Source: Protopterus annectens
Lineage: Eukaryota > Chordata > Ceratodontiformes > Protopteridae
Assembly (NCBI RefSeq): GCF_019279795.1
Contig: NC_056726.1
Span: 1,019,066,469 to 1,019,130,468, forward strand
Reading direction: 5' to 3'
DNA: 64,000 nt
Part shown: piece by piece, positions 10,660-22,672 of the stretch
Layout of the letters: the number at the start of each line of letters is the position of its first letter
Position numbering within the stretch: the first letter of the stretch is position 1
Notes under the pieces: model-generated
The model's input: the letters and a program-made list of their open reading frames with translations, nothing else
Database searches by the model: none
What the model was told of the DNA's origin: nothing
Position numbers and translations under genes: made by a program

Positions 10660-10840
10660 AGACTGAAGAAAATGGCATCGGCTGCCTCTTTTATACCCCT
10701 GCCGCACTGACATCAGGGAAGAAGCGATGACAACGGAAGCTGGACCAAGGCTTTGGAATTCTGGCCAACTGCGGGACTGCCTGACGGCAGGATAACCCAA
10801 GTGTGATGACTGCAGCAGCATAGCACAATGAACATCACAT
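10660..10840 (-). repeat. DIRS 5' inverted terminal repeat
   Basis: This segment is the inverse complement, with scattered mismatches, of 5325-5500. The outermost part ('AACCCAAGTGTGATGACTGC' at about 10796) is also inverted at 5764-5783. It holds a TATA box that faces the gag gene. Confidence 0.85.
10688..10695 (-). promoter_or_regulatory. TATA box of the DIRS 5' terminal repeat
   Basis: Reads TATAAAAG on the minus strand in a GC-rich setting ('GGCAGGGGTATAAAAGAGGC'). It lies about 170 bp upstream of the first gag ATG at 10519, so a transcript starting some 25-30 bp downstream would cover gag and all later ORFs. Confidence 0.7.
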
Positions 10841-10884
10841 ATTGGTGGTTGTACTGGTACTACATCACCCTTGACCCACAGCAA

Positions 10885-12574
10885 AAACTATAATAAAGTC
10901 CTAATATGTTTCTTGATCCATATGGCTTTATTTTAAATAGAAATATAATATAAATGTATATGAATCTCAGCTCATGGGTGTAGCATATGGTGACAGGTCA
11001 AACATAAACCACTGGCCATTCTGTTAGGTTACACTTAATCCGACATCTCTTGTCCATCCTCTGTGTCCTAACCCACTACATTTCTCCAGAACATCAGAAT
11101 TAAGAAGCCACATTCCATAACTTCAGTGGACTATGCTATTAAATCACAACATTGCATATTTAATGTTGATTTCTCTCATGCATGCTGCAGCTCTGTATTG
11201 ATTTATTTTAAAATTCCCAACATTATGTAATTCAGTGCTTTCTATAAACTAATACATTGCTGTGTATTCCTGTTCTCATTTCTAATTTTTTAGCAGTGCT
11301 GTTGATACAATTATCCCCTTAATGCACAGCAAGAGAAAAGAAAACCAAAAAAAGAAAAATGCAACTTTAAAACAAAAGAAAGAATCTCTTGTAAGTGAAT
11401 GATGTATAACCCACATCTTATTACATAAATAAACAGAGAACAGTGCTATAACTGATTATGTCCTATTGTAAGCTTTTGTCAGTATTATGTTATATTCATA
11501 TGATATGTTTGTGCTGTTAAAGCCTTGTGGTATAAGTCATAATGGAAAAGGATCAATGAAGCAGTTCACCCACCTCGTTTACACAGTTCAACAAATAAAT
11601 AAATAAAACTCAGATGGTCCCCATCATCTTATGTTCAGCATCCCTATGAATTTAAGATATGCGGTCAGATGATAAAGTTAAAATTTCGACTATACTCCGT
11701 TTCATGATATACACCTATATGTAGTTGGCTATTCATTTATTCAAACAAGAGCAATTCACTGTGAAACGTATTTGCTGATAAACGGTGATACCAGATAATC
11801 CATGCAAAGGGATTAGGCCTGAAACTAACAACTAATTTAGTTCATTTGAGATAATGGCTGAAGAATTTATCACCCATACACATTTCCTCTTTAACTTACC
11901 AGCCTTTCACACCTTCCTCAAAAGCAACCTCAAAAAAGAGAAGGGGATGTGTATATAAAATGGGAAGTTTTAGAAGTCTGAATAGAGCCTGCTTGTGTAG
12001 AGCAAAATCTGTGAGGGAAGCTTTAACTGCAGTATGTATTACATATTCAAGCTTGTGCTCAGTAAAGTGAAGAGAACATCAAAAAACATCAAAAAACAGA
12101 AACAGAGAAAAAAAAGTTGAGTTGTATCATAAGCATGTGAGTGTTTCATGAGAACCCAGAGAACCCTGAGAACCCAGTACTTAAAACTCACTGTGAAGTA
12201 ATTCCTGGGATAAGAGAGGCTACTCTGGCACAGAAGGGGAAATTAGTGATATTTCCACCTCTTGATGCTTTTGAGACATTGACGGTATTCAGATGAGGCC
12301 AAAATAAGGATATGTTGCCTTAAGTTTTAAGAAATATAATGTATCTAAAGCTACTCACATGGGTATTTTGATGCATTCCTTTCAAATGTCAAGTATCTTT
12401 GTATGTACTGTTTAACAGTTCCTGACAACAATAAAATACAATGGTGTTAATAATGTTATGGATGCTGTAGTAATGATACAAAGAAATATATATCCAGGAT
12501 ACAGAATGCTGCTTATGAAACAATATGGGTACAATTGTATTTCTGAATAATTAGAAAGCATCTTGAGGAAATCT
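10885..12574. other. No recognisable feature
   Basis: AT-rich DNA with short A-rich runs. No coding signature, RNA gene or clear repeat family was recognised on either strand. Confidence 0.5.
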
Positions 12575-12696
12575 TTGAGTAATATTTGAACATAATGGAG
12601 GGATGGGGTGTCAGTCCTCTAGAGCCAAGGTTCACACTACCCATGTGCAAAAAAATGGGAAAAAGGGGTTGTGAATGGATGGATCTGAACATAAAG
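12575..12696 (+). mobile_element. SINE tail fragment with GGAT/ATGG remnant
   Basis: 'GGTTCACACTACCCATGTGC' followed by an A/G-rich stretch and 'GAATGGATGGATC' resembles the 3' part of the SINE at 19815-19905 (reads 'CCATGTGTAAACATTGG', then 'TTGTGGAAGGATGG'). It is truncated on its left and directly abuts the CR1 copy on its right. Confidence 0.45.
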
Positions 12697-15356
12697 CTCC
12701 AAAGGCAGTGCTGTCTCCATATTCCTAAAGGACATGCACACCTCCAGACTAGCAGCCCAGCAAAACTCATCTGAGATACTTCAGGTACAACTAAAATTGG
12801 GTAAGATGGCGATCCAGGTCATAGTCTGCAATAGGTCCCCAACCATGTCCCTAGACTCTCACTCCATGTCCCTAAGCACCCTGGAATCCCACCAACTAGG
12901 AAAACTACTCAAGCACCAATACACTGGCCCAACGCTTCCAGGAATTCATTAGTTTCAATGCCCTGGGCCAAATCATTCTGATCCCCAATAGAGGAAGCAA
13001 CATCATTGAACTGGTTATTACTAACATGGGCGACCATTGCTCTACACCAATAGTCAATCCCTCCCTGGTCAGATCAGACCATAAAATAATCACTATGGAA
13101 ATCCACATCTCACCCCCCCCCCCCCCACAAAGGTAACCCCCTTGAAAAACTTCTCCAAAGCTGACTTTGAACTCCTAAAAGCAAAGGTAGTTAACTTCAC
13201 AGCACCCATGCCAATGGAAAATAGCTGCATGACTGCTGAATCATACACCAATGCACTGTACAAACATGTACACAAATGGATGGAACTAGCCATACCCAAC
13301 AGAACCAAGACGCTCTACTCCAAAAAAGGAATCCAATCTGGTGGTCCCCTACCATTAATAAACTCTACAACAGAAGGAAGAAACTGTTGCAGAAAAAGGT
13401 GAAGTCCCAAGACTGGAAGAACTCCTTTATTAGCCTCAACAAAAAGTCAAGATCCCCCATTAAATCCTCTAAAGCCAGGTATGAAGGCAGAATAGTGGCA
13501 GACACTAAAAACAATCAAAAAGCCTTCTATAGTTATATCAAGAACCTCCAGGGCAATGCCTAGATTTTCTCTGATATACTGCACATTGGTACCTCCTATA
13601 CTAAGCCAACAGATATTGCCAAAATACTGGCCATCAAATTCAGTGCTAACTTTACCCCTCCCCCCCAATGGACCAATCACAATATCAGAAGAATGCCAGG
13701 CACCCAGCATTACTGCAGCACAGGTTAAAGCTGCATTATCCAAGGCCAAGTATACAGCTTCCATGGGACCCGATAATATCCCTGGCTGTGTTCTACATTT
13801 ACTACAAAGTGAACTGGCACCAAACTTGTGTGTCCTGTTCAGTCACAGCCTCACCTCAGGCTTTGTCCCTACCGAATGACACACTGCTACAGTCATCCCT
13901 CTCCATAAAGGGGGAGCGACTACAGACTCTGGGAATTATGACCCCATTAGCCTGATGAGTCTGATATGTAAAGCTATGGAGTGCATCATCATGGACCTGA
14001 TTAACAAAGATATAGGAAATCTCCAACTCTAGAGATCCATGCAATTTGGCTTTGTGAAAGGGAGATCATGCCTGCTCAACTTGATTGACTTCTTTGAGTC
14101 AGTCACCAGGGCTGTGGATGAAGGCAAGGTGGTTCACAGAACCTACCTTGAACTGGCCAAGGCCTTTGATACCATTCCCCACTCAGGAATCATAGAAAAA
14201 CACACTAAGCTAGGCATCAACCCCTATATCACTCGGAGGGTTGCAAAATAGCTCACAAATAGAACACACAGTGTTAAAGAAGCAGACTCCAAGTCAGACT
14301 GCTGACTAGTCATGAGTGGAGTCCCACAGGGATCGGTCCTGGGTCCTCTCCTGTTTGGCATCTACTTATCAGAAGTTCAGGCCAACACAAAGAGACTCTG
14401 GCTGATCAAGTTCGAAGACAACTGCAAGCTTGGAGCCATTATTAACTCCCCAAGTGATGCAGACATCCTAAAGAAAGGCCTCACTGAGACCAATGACTGC
14501 TGCTGAAACCATGGCATTAAGCTTAATGCCAAAAAATGTGTCGTCATCCCCTTAGGTAAAAACTCAGTTCCCACTAATTACCACATCGATGGGAGTCCAC
14601 TGAACAATGAATGCATTATAAGAGATCTGAGGATGCAGGTTGACAGCAATGTGTCCTTCAACCACCACATTGCCACTGTGGTCAGAAAGTCCTTCTATGT
14701 GGCATATCTCATTACCAAGGGTTTTGTATCCAGGAAGAAAGAGGTTATCATCTCTCTCTGCTCTTCCCTCATTAGACCAATCATTGAGTATAATGACCCA
14801 TTTGGCAAGTTCCTCACTAGACACCTGCAACAGCTGGAGAGGCCACAGAAGTGCCTCACAAAGAGGATCCTAGGCATTAAACATATGTCCTATATGGACA
14901 GACTCAAAAAACTGCAGCTATTCTTTGTCTCATATCATCTCCTTAGAGGCGATCTCTGCTTGACTTACAAAGCCATGTCTGATCCAGCTCTGGTAGAAAT
15001 ACTACATCTAAAGAAATTCTAATCACTCTGCACCGCACGCTCCAGAGACCTCACCCTCATTACCACAATCAACAGAACATGCTGGAGGGACAGGTCCCTC
15101 ACCCAGAGACTGCTCATGCTCTGGAATAGACTTCCCATACATGTCAAGCAGAGCACCTCGTAGACCCTCTTCAAGAGAAATCTTGATGAGTGGATGGGTA
15201 ATGGAAGGTTCACCCCAGGGATCACTCCAGTGGCTCTACTTGATAGAGGCACTGGGAACTAACATCGGGCGGCATGATGTCAGGGCACTTCTATGGGCTA
15301 GGCTTGTAAAGGCTCCAGGGCCATTAGCTTAGTACACACCTATGAACCTATGAATG
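12697..15356 (+). mobile_element. CR1-like LINE, 5'-truncated, heavily frameshifted
   Basis: It runs from within the endonuclease domain ('CTCCAGACTAGC', as at 672) to the characteristic 3' UTR and a short terminal repeat ('CACCTATGAACCTATGAA' at 15339-15355). Endonuclease remnants: 'NRGSNIIELVITNMG' and 'SLVRSDHK' at about 12990-13085. RT remnants span 13276-15022 in several frames. A C11-13 run at about 13111-13127 lies in the former coding sequence. No terminal poly(A). Confidence 0.85.
13276..15022 (+). pseudogene. CR1 reverse transcriptase, catalytic Asp lost
   Basis: Blocks in order: 'SMGPDNIPGCVLHLLQ' at about 13760-13805, 'GFVKGRSCLLNLIDFFESV' at 14045-14102, 'YLELAKAFDTIPHSG' at 14145-14190, and 'SGVPQGSVLGPLLFGIYLSE' at 14315-14374. 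The FADD site reads FEDN at 14411-14422, so the second catalytic Asp is gone. The C-terminal 'RHLQQLERPQKCLTKRI' follows near 14820. At least four frameshifts and several TAG codons separate the parts. Confidence 0.82.
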
Positions 15357-17238
15357 GTGCAGTAGACAGTATCATTGTTTTCAGAATCCAGAGTCGGATA
15401 CTAACAACTTGCTAATATTTGTCTGGATTTTGCATTTTCTGTATCTGTTTAAAGTAATTTTTCTTACAAATTAAGTTTCATTTTAAAATCAAACAGCTTT
15501 GCTTGACTTTTTTTTTTTTTTACATTTTCCATGTGCAAAGCTTTTCCTTTGTGACCCAGGTTATGGCTGAAGGTTGTTCAGAAAGATGAGTCCACTAACC
15601 CAGTGATTAGCTAAGTGTGTAATATAGAACATGTCTCTGTGTTGTAACACACAAAGAGTTATTAAATGCTATGTAAGTTTAGCATTTAAAAAGCTGGACC
15701 CTGTAGTTTAACAGCTTGGACTTTGCTCCAGCCATATATACTATGCTGAGATCTGTTTGAACCTAGTATGTTATAATTACTGCAGGCACTTGATAGACGA
15801 GAGTAAGAAGGGGGGTAAGTGACTAAATTGTGTTCATAATGCTTACATGACTTTTGTTTTGTTTTTTTTGCGAGGCAAGATCTTTGCCCATGGTCCTTCC
15901 TTAAGAAAAGATATATCAATTTTAATTTGTAATTTTTGTATGTATGGATTTATTTGTTTATTAAGTGGGGTAGAACACTAATCTCAATGCACCTGCAACA
16001 TTTTCAGGTTCAGGTTGTCAGAATACAACCAACATTCATTGAGAAATAGATGCATAGTTTTGCAAGCAAACTATCAGTTCTCAAAACTAAAAATGCAGCT
16101 AAGTAAAAGGCCTACAGTAACTAAAACAGAATGTTAGCATTCAAATTGTAAGACAAGTTACACAACTGGATCAAAATGCAGCATATACAACGATTCACTG
16201 TATGGCACACATACAATAAAAAGTAGAGGGCAGAGGAAAGACAGAAGTGAAGGAAAAATTAATGAACAGTAGAGGGAAGGTGACAAAGAAAAGAAAGTGT
16301 GGAGTATTTTATTTTGGATTATATTTTGGCATAACAATATCAAATAAACACGGGTTTGTAGCCTCGGGACTATTTATTAATATTATTTAGTTCAGAATTG
16401 TTGCAGAAGTTGTTGCTGAGCCTGAAAGTGTGAAATTAAGGCTGTAGCATTCAGGGTGTTGACTGAAGTTTGCAGGATAATCATTAAGATAAGTAGACTG
16501 ACATTCTAGCAGGCTAGGAGGATAACAGACATATGACTAGTACCTCATAGGGCTGTGATATCAAAATTGGCAGATAGTAAAGCACTTCAAACAGAATACT
16601 TGAAAAAGACATACTGTGTCTGTCTTTTTCTTAGTCATACACCTCTCTAGTGTGAGCTTCAGTACTCTTTTCCAATATTGTCATACATAATAGCGTGAGG
16701 ACTAAAGACTGATAAGGCACTAAAATATACAGCCTGTTTCTGTTTGGCCTCAAGCCCTTCCTTATTTGATCACGTGTTTCTTGTCTTATTTACTAACCCT
16801 TTCTTATTATTCAATCATTTTACTTCTTTCTACTTTTACACCCTTAACTTTATAGTTACAGAGTTTAGTAGAAGAAAAAAAATGCTAATAAAATGTGGCT
16901 GGCAGAGTAGTATGAAGTTACTGACACAGAGACTGTTCTCAAATAGAATATATGTCTTTGCACAGTCTTTTTGACATGATCAACACTTCATTCATTACAT
17001 AAAACAGCTGAATCACTTGGTTTGTTGTGTACACAAACATGCCCAGTACTATCACTGAGTAAACTCACGTATCATATAAATCTGGCATGCCAGAGGCAGG
17101 CACCCACATACAGTTGGGATCTCATGGTACATGAATTGAAGAATGTTAGGTACAAGCCACTTGCTTATTATGAAAAAGGTATATAGTACTTATAAAAGTG
17201 TTCACAGAAAGTGTTTTCTTTGTTCTTTTACTACGTGC
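15357..17238. other. No recognisable feature
   Basis: AT-rich sequence with a T12 run near 15520. No conserved reading frame or RNA gene was seen; open frames at 15686-15919 and 16744-16974 have low-complexity composition and no recognisable domain. Confidence 0.5.
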
Positions 17239-17613
17239 ATACTTAGTTTCTTATCTGGGCGGCCACAGTGGTGCAGCGGTTAGCATTGCCACCTCACAGC
17301 CAGAGGTCCTCCAGTTCGATTCTTGACTGGGTTCCCTTCTGTGTAGAGTCTGCATGTTCTCCTTGTGGTCGTGTGGGTTTCCTCCAGGTGCTCCGGTTTC
17401 CTCCCACATCCCAAAGATATGCTGTAGGTGGATTGGACACTCTAAATTGGCCCTAGGTGTGAGTGCGTGCGTGTGTGTGCCTTCTGTGGAAGGTTGGGCG
17501 CTGGGGTGGCAACTCGACACTGTAAAACTCCACTGCCTATCATGAGCAGACAGGTGATCCACTGTGGCGACCCTTAACCGGGAAAAGCCAGAAGAATACT
17601 TAGTTTCTTATCT
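17239..17613 (+). mobile_element. Full-length tRNA-headed SINE with RTE-like tail and 18-bp target duplication
   Basis: The body (17257-17595) starts with a tRNA-like head: A box region 'TGGTGCAGCGGTTAGC' and B box 'GTTCGATTC' at about 17314. The middle ('GTCTGCATGTTCTCC', 'TTTCCTCC...GCTCCGGTTTCC') is a module widespread in fish SINEs. The tail 'GGCGACCC.TAACCGGGAA.AGCC' matches the 3' end of the RTE LINE at 25018-25050. The flanks ATACTTAGTTTCTTATCT (17239-17256 and 17596-17613) are a perfect direct repeat, so insertion by target-primed reverse transcription is evident and fairly recent. Confidence 0.88.
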
Positions 17614-18322
17614 CTTTTCCCTTGAATTAATTATTTGTTGTATTTAGCCATATGCTTGGTTAGCCTACAATTATAGTCAAGTTGAATAAAATGTAGTGCA
17701 TTTTTTGTGGAAGCAAAACACACAAAGGTATGTTGTGATTCTTACAGCCACATTGCACAAAGAAGCAGCGTGGAAAATGGCACGAGAACTGGTGCATGGA
17801 AATGTTTATGTCATGATATGCAAATGAAGATGAGCGTGTAAAAGAGCATAATTAGATGCAAATGGGTCCCTCTAAAACTAGGCCTCCTTCATGGTTATAC
17901 GGAGAAGAAGAGTTGCAGTATAAAAGTAAAAAGAAAAAGGAAATGCAGGGACTCAATGCTGGAAGCAGCAGCAGTATTTTTCATACAGCAGCAGAGGTAA
18001 CCACTGCTGTCACTCACCAAAAAGTGTGATGCAGCAGCAGGTGGCCAAAGATATTATAGGGTGCTGTCTGACATGTAGATGACATACACGCATGATATGG
18101 AGCAAAGTGACAGACTTCCTTCACTGATGGATACCAATATATATGTAGCTCTTATTTTACTAGCAACATGAATTTCTCAGTGACAAACAGGAGATATATC
18201 ATAGGTGTCAGCCTACTGAATACTCAGTACAGTTTCCCATAACTTAATTGCACAAGTAGATAAGCCTATCTGTTACCTATGACATCACTCTCATACCTGA
18301 GCTACTGTGTGATGTATAGTGA
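17614..18322. other. No recognisable feature
   Basis: About 700 bp with no gene-like signal. It leads into a long AT microsatellite. Confidence 0.5.

Positions 18323-18417
<95 letters not shown>
18323..18417. repeat. (TA)n microsatellite
   Basis: About 47 TA units with one G interruption near 18383. Confidence 0.97.
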
Positions 18418-18419
<2 letters not shown>

Positions 18420-19055
18420 ACAATAGTACTCACCCTGGTGTCAATGAACAATGTTTTATAAATAGAAAGGACGATTTCCCATGAGTCTGCATAGTATCCT
18501 GGCAGTACCCTTGATTCCCACATGTGGCATAGCAGCCATTTATATTGCTGCTTCCAGCACAGTGAAATGCCACAGGGTCACCTTTTTAGTATATGCATGC
18601 ACTATGGCAATTTAAGATACCTTCAAACAAATTAAGTGTGCGCACATCATAACAACCATGTGTTATTGTGCTTCAGGTGATGTAGGATACCCCCCGGAGC
18701 CCCGATTGATGACAGCCTTACAAGAACCCACACTGTGTGACTAAGCTGCTAAATAACACACATGTAATCCAGAAAGCTGTAGAACATCCATTTGACTAGC
18801 TAAAAGCTTCATTCCTCTCCTTAGATATGTCTGAGAAAGCACTGCAGTATACTGCTGCCATAGCCTGAAAACTGTTTGTAGCATTCTGCATGCTACATAA
18901 AATAATAAGAAGGAGGCCTGCTGACCATCCATCCATCAATCCTGGGACCTTCTGTTCCTGATATATCAGGCCACTGTCACAAGCACTACATAAATATCAT
19001 CCAGCAAAGACAGTGAGGCCAAGAGACAATGAACAGCATCACAACTCCAACAGTA

Positions 19056-19340
19056 CATGCCAACCCAGGTGAAGTAATAATGCACATCCCAATTATATGA
19101 GCCCTGACAACTACACGGAGACAGCACCAGTACAATGGCACCCAACCATACATGGCAACATAGGTGAAGTAATAATGTGCATCCTAACTGTATGAGCCCT
19201 GACAACTACACGGAGACAGCACCAGTGCAATGGCACCCGACAATACGTGGCAACACAGGTGAGGTAACAATCTCTAGCCCAACTGTGAGGGACCTAACAA
19301 GTACATAGAGACAGCATCAGTGCAGTGGCATGCAGAACAA
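19056..19340. repeat. 95-bp tandem repeat, three copies
   Basis: Units start at about 19056, 19151 and 19246 (each 'C.TG.CAACACAGGTGA.GTAA' type, then 'GACAACTACACGGAGACAGC'). The third copy is the most diverged. The flanks 18420-19055 and 19341-19592 hold nothing else recognisable. Confidence 0.85.
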
Positions 19341-19592
19341 AATGATGCATGGAATATTCATTAAAGGCTATGCTTGGCAGTGCATGGTCAAGTCAGGCTG
19401 TGCATCCAACATCTCCATGTACACCATATGGCACAGAGAGTGGAGTGAGTAAGTGGCCACTGCCATCATTTGCACAGGTCCTAAGAGATGCAGTAACATA
19501 GAGATGTCAGCATAGCGTAGACGGAGCAAATCACCAGAGATGGAGACGGGAGGGTCTCACAGAATAGGGTTTACCATGCATAGTCAATCTTG

Positions 19593-19951
19593 GGGTGGCA
19601 CAATGGCTCAGTAGCTAGCATTGTTGTCTCACAGCAAGAGGTTCTCTGGTTCAATTCTTGGCTAGGGTGCCTTCTGTACAGAGTCTGCATGTCCTCCCTG
19701 TGTTCACTTGGGTTTCCTCTGGGTGCTCCAGTTTCCTCCCACATTCCAAAGACATGCAGTAGGTAAATTGGATACTGTAAATTGGCCAGAGGTGTGAATG
19801 CTTGTGAGTGTGGCTTAGTGAACCTTGGTTCTAGATGATTGTCAAAGTGCCACCCTGGTCCCATGTGTAAACATTGGAAAAGGAGTTGTGGAAGGATGGA
19901 TGGATGGATGGATGGATGGATGGATGGATGGATGGATGGATGGATGGATGG
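19593..19951 (+). mobile_element. tRNA-headed SINE with a different tail ending in (ATGG)n
   Basis: Head 'GGTGGCACAATGGCTCAGTAGC' with B-box-like 'GTTCAATTC', then the same central module as the 17.26-kb SINE ('GTCTGCATGTCCTCC', 'GTTTCCTCCCACATTCCAAAGA'). After about 19800 the sequence departs from that SINE and runs through 'ACCTTGGTTCTAGATGATTG' to a (ATGG)n array at 19894-19951. Elements sharing a head but differing in tail suggest SINE subfamilies using different LINE partners. Confidence 0.78.
19894..19951. repeat. (ATGG)n microsatellite at SINE tail
   Basis: About 14 tetranucleotide units directly following the SINE 3' end, so most likely its terminal simple repeat. Confidence 0.95.
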
Positions 19952-20666
19952 AGACAACGTTGTCTTGTAAGTTGAGCAGGAGTGGGTAATATATGAATGT
20001 AATCTGTGACCAGTGTGCTAAAGTGATTATTAGCACTAGAGGTACCCATTACAGTACAGTAATCAAGTACTACTGTGGGAAAAGTGCAGGCATGGAGTCT
20101 GCTGGCAAGTGTCCTGCCTTATAGTCTGGATGTTATGGCTACTCACAAGGTGGTGTAGAACAGTGTGATACTTCTAGACTCATATTTACAGACTGTGATC
20201 CTTGTAATGTCAGCCCAATATGGCCACCTCATGTAAGCACCTGTGTCCAGCTATGCATGGCACTGCTGGAGAGGGCAGTAATGGTGGTATGTGCTGTCTG
20301 CCGCACGGATAAAACAGTGGTGCAGGCATAGTAGTCATTATGAAAGCTAGCATGGCATCATTTCTGGTGCCTGTTGCCTCATTGTGATGCTTTGACGTTT
20401 GGTTGACATCCTCATGGAAGACAAAGCACACCAGCCATCTCCAAACCTGAATGGGTAGCAGCAGTCTGTGCCATAATGATAGCCCTGCACATCTGTTAGT
20501 TGTGCCATAGTGCTGTCCATACATCTGTCTTTGAGAATGGGAATCAGTTCTGGATTGTCAAACTAGTATGCCCACACAGGATGCAGTGCGGTTCTCTACA
20601 GATGCAGCTCCAGGGGAAGCAGTGTAGGTGACCACAGTTATGGGAGAGTCAACTCTATCAAAAGAG
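19952..20666. other. No recognisable feature
   Basis: Mixed-composition DNA without domain-like reading frames or repeats I can name. Confidence 0.5.
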
Positions 20667-21765
20667 ATTCATAGGTTCATAGGTTCATAGGTTGGTACTA
20701 GGCTATCAGCCCTAGGGTCTATACAAGCCTAGCCATAACAATTCCCTGGCTATTTCTTCCCACATTATTTACTTTCCTGGACCCCTGTCTAGCAGGCGAC
20801 TGGGGTGATCCCTGGGGTGAATTTCCTTTCTCCCATCCAATTGTCAAGGTTCCTCTTGAAGAGGTCCAAAGAGGCACTCTGCTTGACATGTATGGGCAAT
20901 CTATTCCAGAGTCTGGGGAGTCTATGGGTCAGGAACCTATCCCTCCAGCATGTTTTGTTTATTGTGATGACAAGGTTTAGATCCCTGGAGCGTGTAGCTC
21001 TGAGGGATTGGAATTTCTTTAAGTGTAGCATGTCCAACAGCTCTGGGTTTGACATGGCCTTGTATGTTAAGCAGAGATTGCCTCTGGAGTAGGATATGTC
21101 GCGAGAGTATAGCTGGAGTTTTCAGCGTAGGGCATCTGCTTTAGGCCTGTGATTCTTTTAGTGAGGTATTTCTGAGGCCTTTCCAGTTGTTGCAGATGTC
21201 TTGAGAGGTACATAATAAATGGGGCATTGTATTCTATAATGGGTCTAATGAGGGATGAGTACAGTGGGACAATGACCTCCTTTTTTCTGGATGAAAAGCC
21301 CTTCGTGATGAGGTGTGCCACATAAAAGGATTTCCTGACTGTTGTGCGATGTGGTTATCGAAGGTGAAACCACTGTCCACTTGTGTCCCTAAGTCTCTTA
21401 TCACACTTTCTGTGTTTAGTGTACTGCCACCTATATGGTAATTCATGGATACATGTTTTTTCCCAAAGGGGATAACAATACATTTCTTGGCATTGAGCTT
21501 GAGCCCATGGCTCTGGCACCAAGCATCTGTTTCTGTAAGGCCCTTTTGTAGAGTATCCACATCATTTGGGGATTCAATAATGGCTCCCAGTTTGCAGTCA
21601 TCTGCAAACTTTGTTCTTAGTGTTGACCTGTACTTCAGAGATGTAGATGCCAAACAAGACTGAACCCTGAGGTACTCCACTTGTCACTTGTCTGGAGCTG
21701 GATTTGGAGTCGGCTACTTTTACAGTGTGGGTTCTATCAGTAAGCCATTTAGCAACCCATTGGGA
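20667..21765 (-). mobile_element. CR1-like LINE, 3' half
   Basis: Begins on plus with the terminal repeat (TTCATAGG units at 20669-20692) and the family 3' UTR. Minus-strand frames give the C-terminus (21055-20789, 'LLDMLHLKKFQSLRATRSRDLN'), the thumb ('RHLQQLERPQKYLTKRITGL', about 21210-21150) and the palm with intact FADD ('TKFADDCKLGAI', about 21615-21580). At least three frameshifts are present. It is truncated at about 21765 within the 'KWLTDRTHTVKVADS' segment. Confidence 0.85.
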
Positions 21766-22178
21766 AGGTGAGTAACCATGCTGTACTCCCTCTAGCATAG
21801 GTTTAAATAAGGCTGTGCCTTGGACAATGTGTAAATGACCACAAAGGAGGAAAATGGACAGTGCCATTGTGTCATCTGACAGTAACTCATTCTGTGAAAT
21901 AACATCAGTGCCAGATCCTGCATAGGTGCTGACTTCAACGTGTTGTCCTGCCCCAGCCTATATAAGTGTCAGCACAGCATTGGTCCAACCTGTAAATGCA
22001 TAATAAAAGACACAACAGACTAAATCTGAATACCCATTTTACCTCTAAGGACATGTGGTGTGCATCCAAATGGTGGTCATAAACATGCAGACTTAGAACA
22101 TAGACATTAAACAAACTGCAAACATGAAATAAAATAAAACAAGAGAAAGGCATAATGGCTCATATTTAAAAAGAAATG

Positions 22179-22181
<3 letters not shown>
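21766..22181. other. No recognisable feature
   Basis: Sequence between the truncated CR1 and a TA microsatellite. No coding or repeat signature was recognised. Confidence 0.5.

Positions 22182-22240
<59 letters not shown>
22182..22240. repeat. (TA)n microsatellite
   Basis: About 29 TA units. A similar array lies at 22675-22731, with a 430-bp unique segment in between. Confidence 0.95.
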
Positions 22241-22243
<3 letters not shown>

Positions 22244-22672
22244 CACATTTGCGATGGCCAGATGTGTGAAAGTACGATTTTAAAAGTTAGTAATAACGAA
22301 CTTTGCATTGCCGAAATCACAATGAGCGAATGCCAGTGTGCATTCACTCATGTGTATTTGGCATTCTGAGTGGAGATTGCACTACAGTGGGGATCGGAAC
22401 ATGTACCCCTTCCCTCACTGTACTGCCATCTCGGAGTTAGCATATTAAATTAGCAGGGCCACAGGGTGCAGAGGGGCTTGCCCCCCTGCATAACGGTGTT
22501 TGGAGACATCCGGAAATGTTGGGTGTTTCCAAAACATTCGATATTCCTGGAATGCCGAATTCATTTTTTAGCACTTATGGTGTTTTAAGCATTTGAAAGT
22601 GCAGTTTCTGACCTTTAGAGCTGGATATCTGTCAAGTTGCACATGTTATTTGCGATGTTGTAAAGATAAACC

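Larger units (their letters stand above)
5284..10840 (-). mobile_element. DIRS-like tyrosine-recombinase retrotransposon, nearly complete
   Basis: On the minus strand the order is gag-like ORFs, RT/RNase H, then a tyrosine recombinase partly overlapping the RNase H frame, which is the hallmark order of DIRS elements. Inverted terminal sequences bound it: about 10660-10840 at the 5' end is repeated inverted at 5325-5500 and in part at 5740-5784. There is a 57-bp perfect inverted pair, 5284-5340 against 5683-5739. No target duplication is expected for this group. The gag region at 10000-10250 keeps many CpGs, suggesting limited time for methylation decay. Frameshifts near 9915, 8565 and 6475 and a few stops inactivate it. 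Confidence 0.9.
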
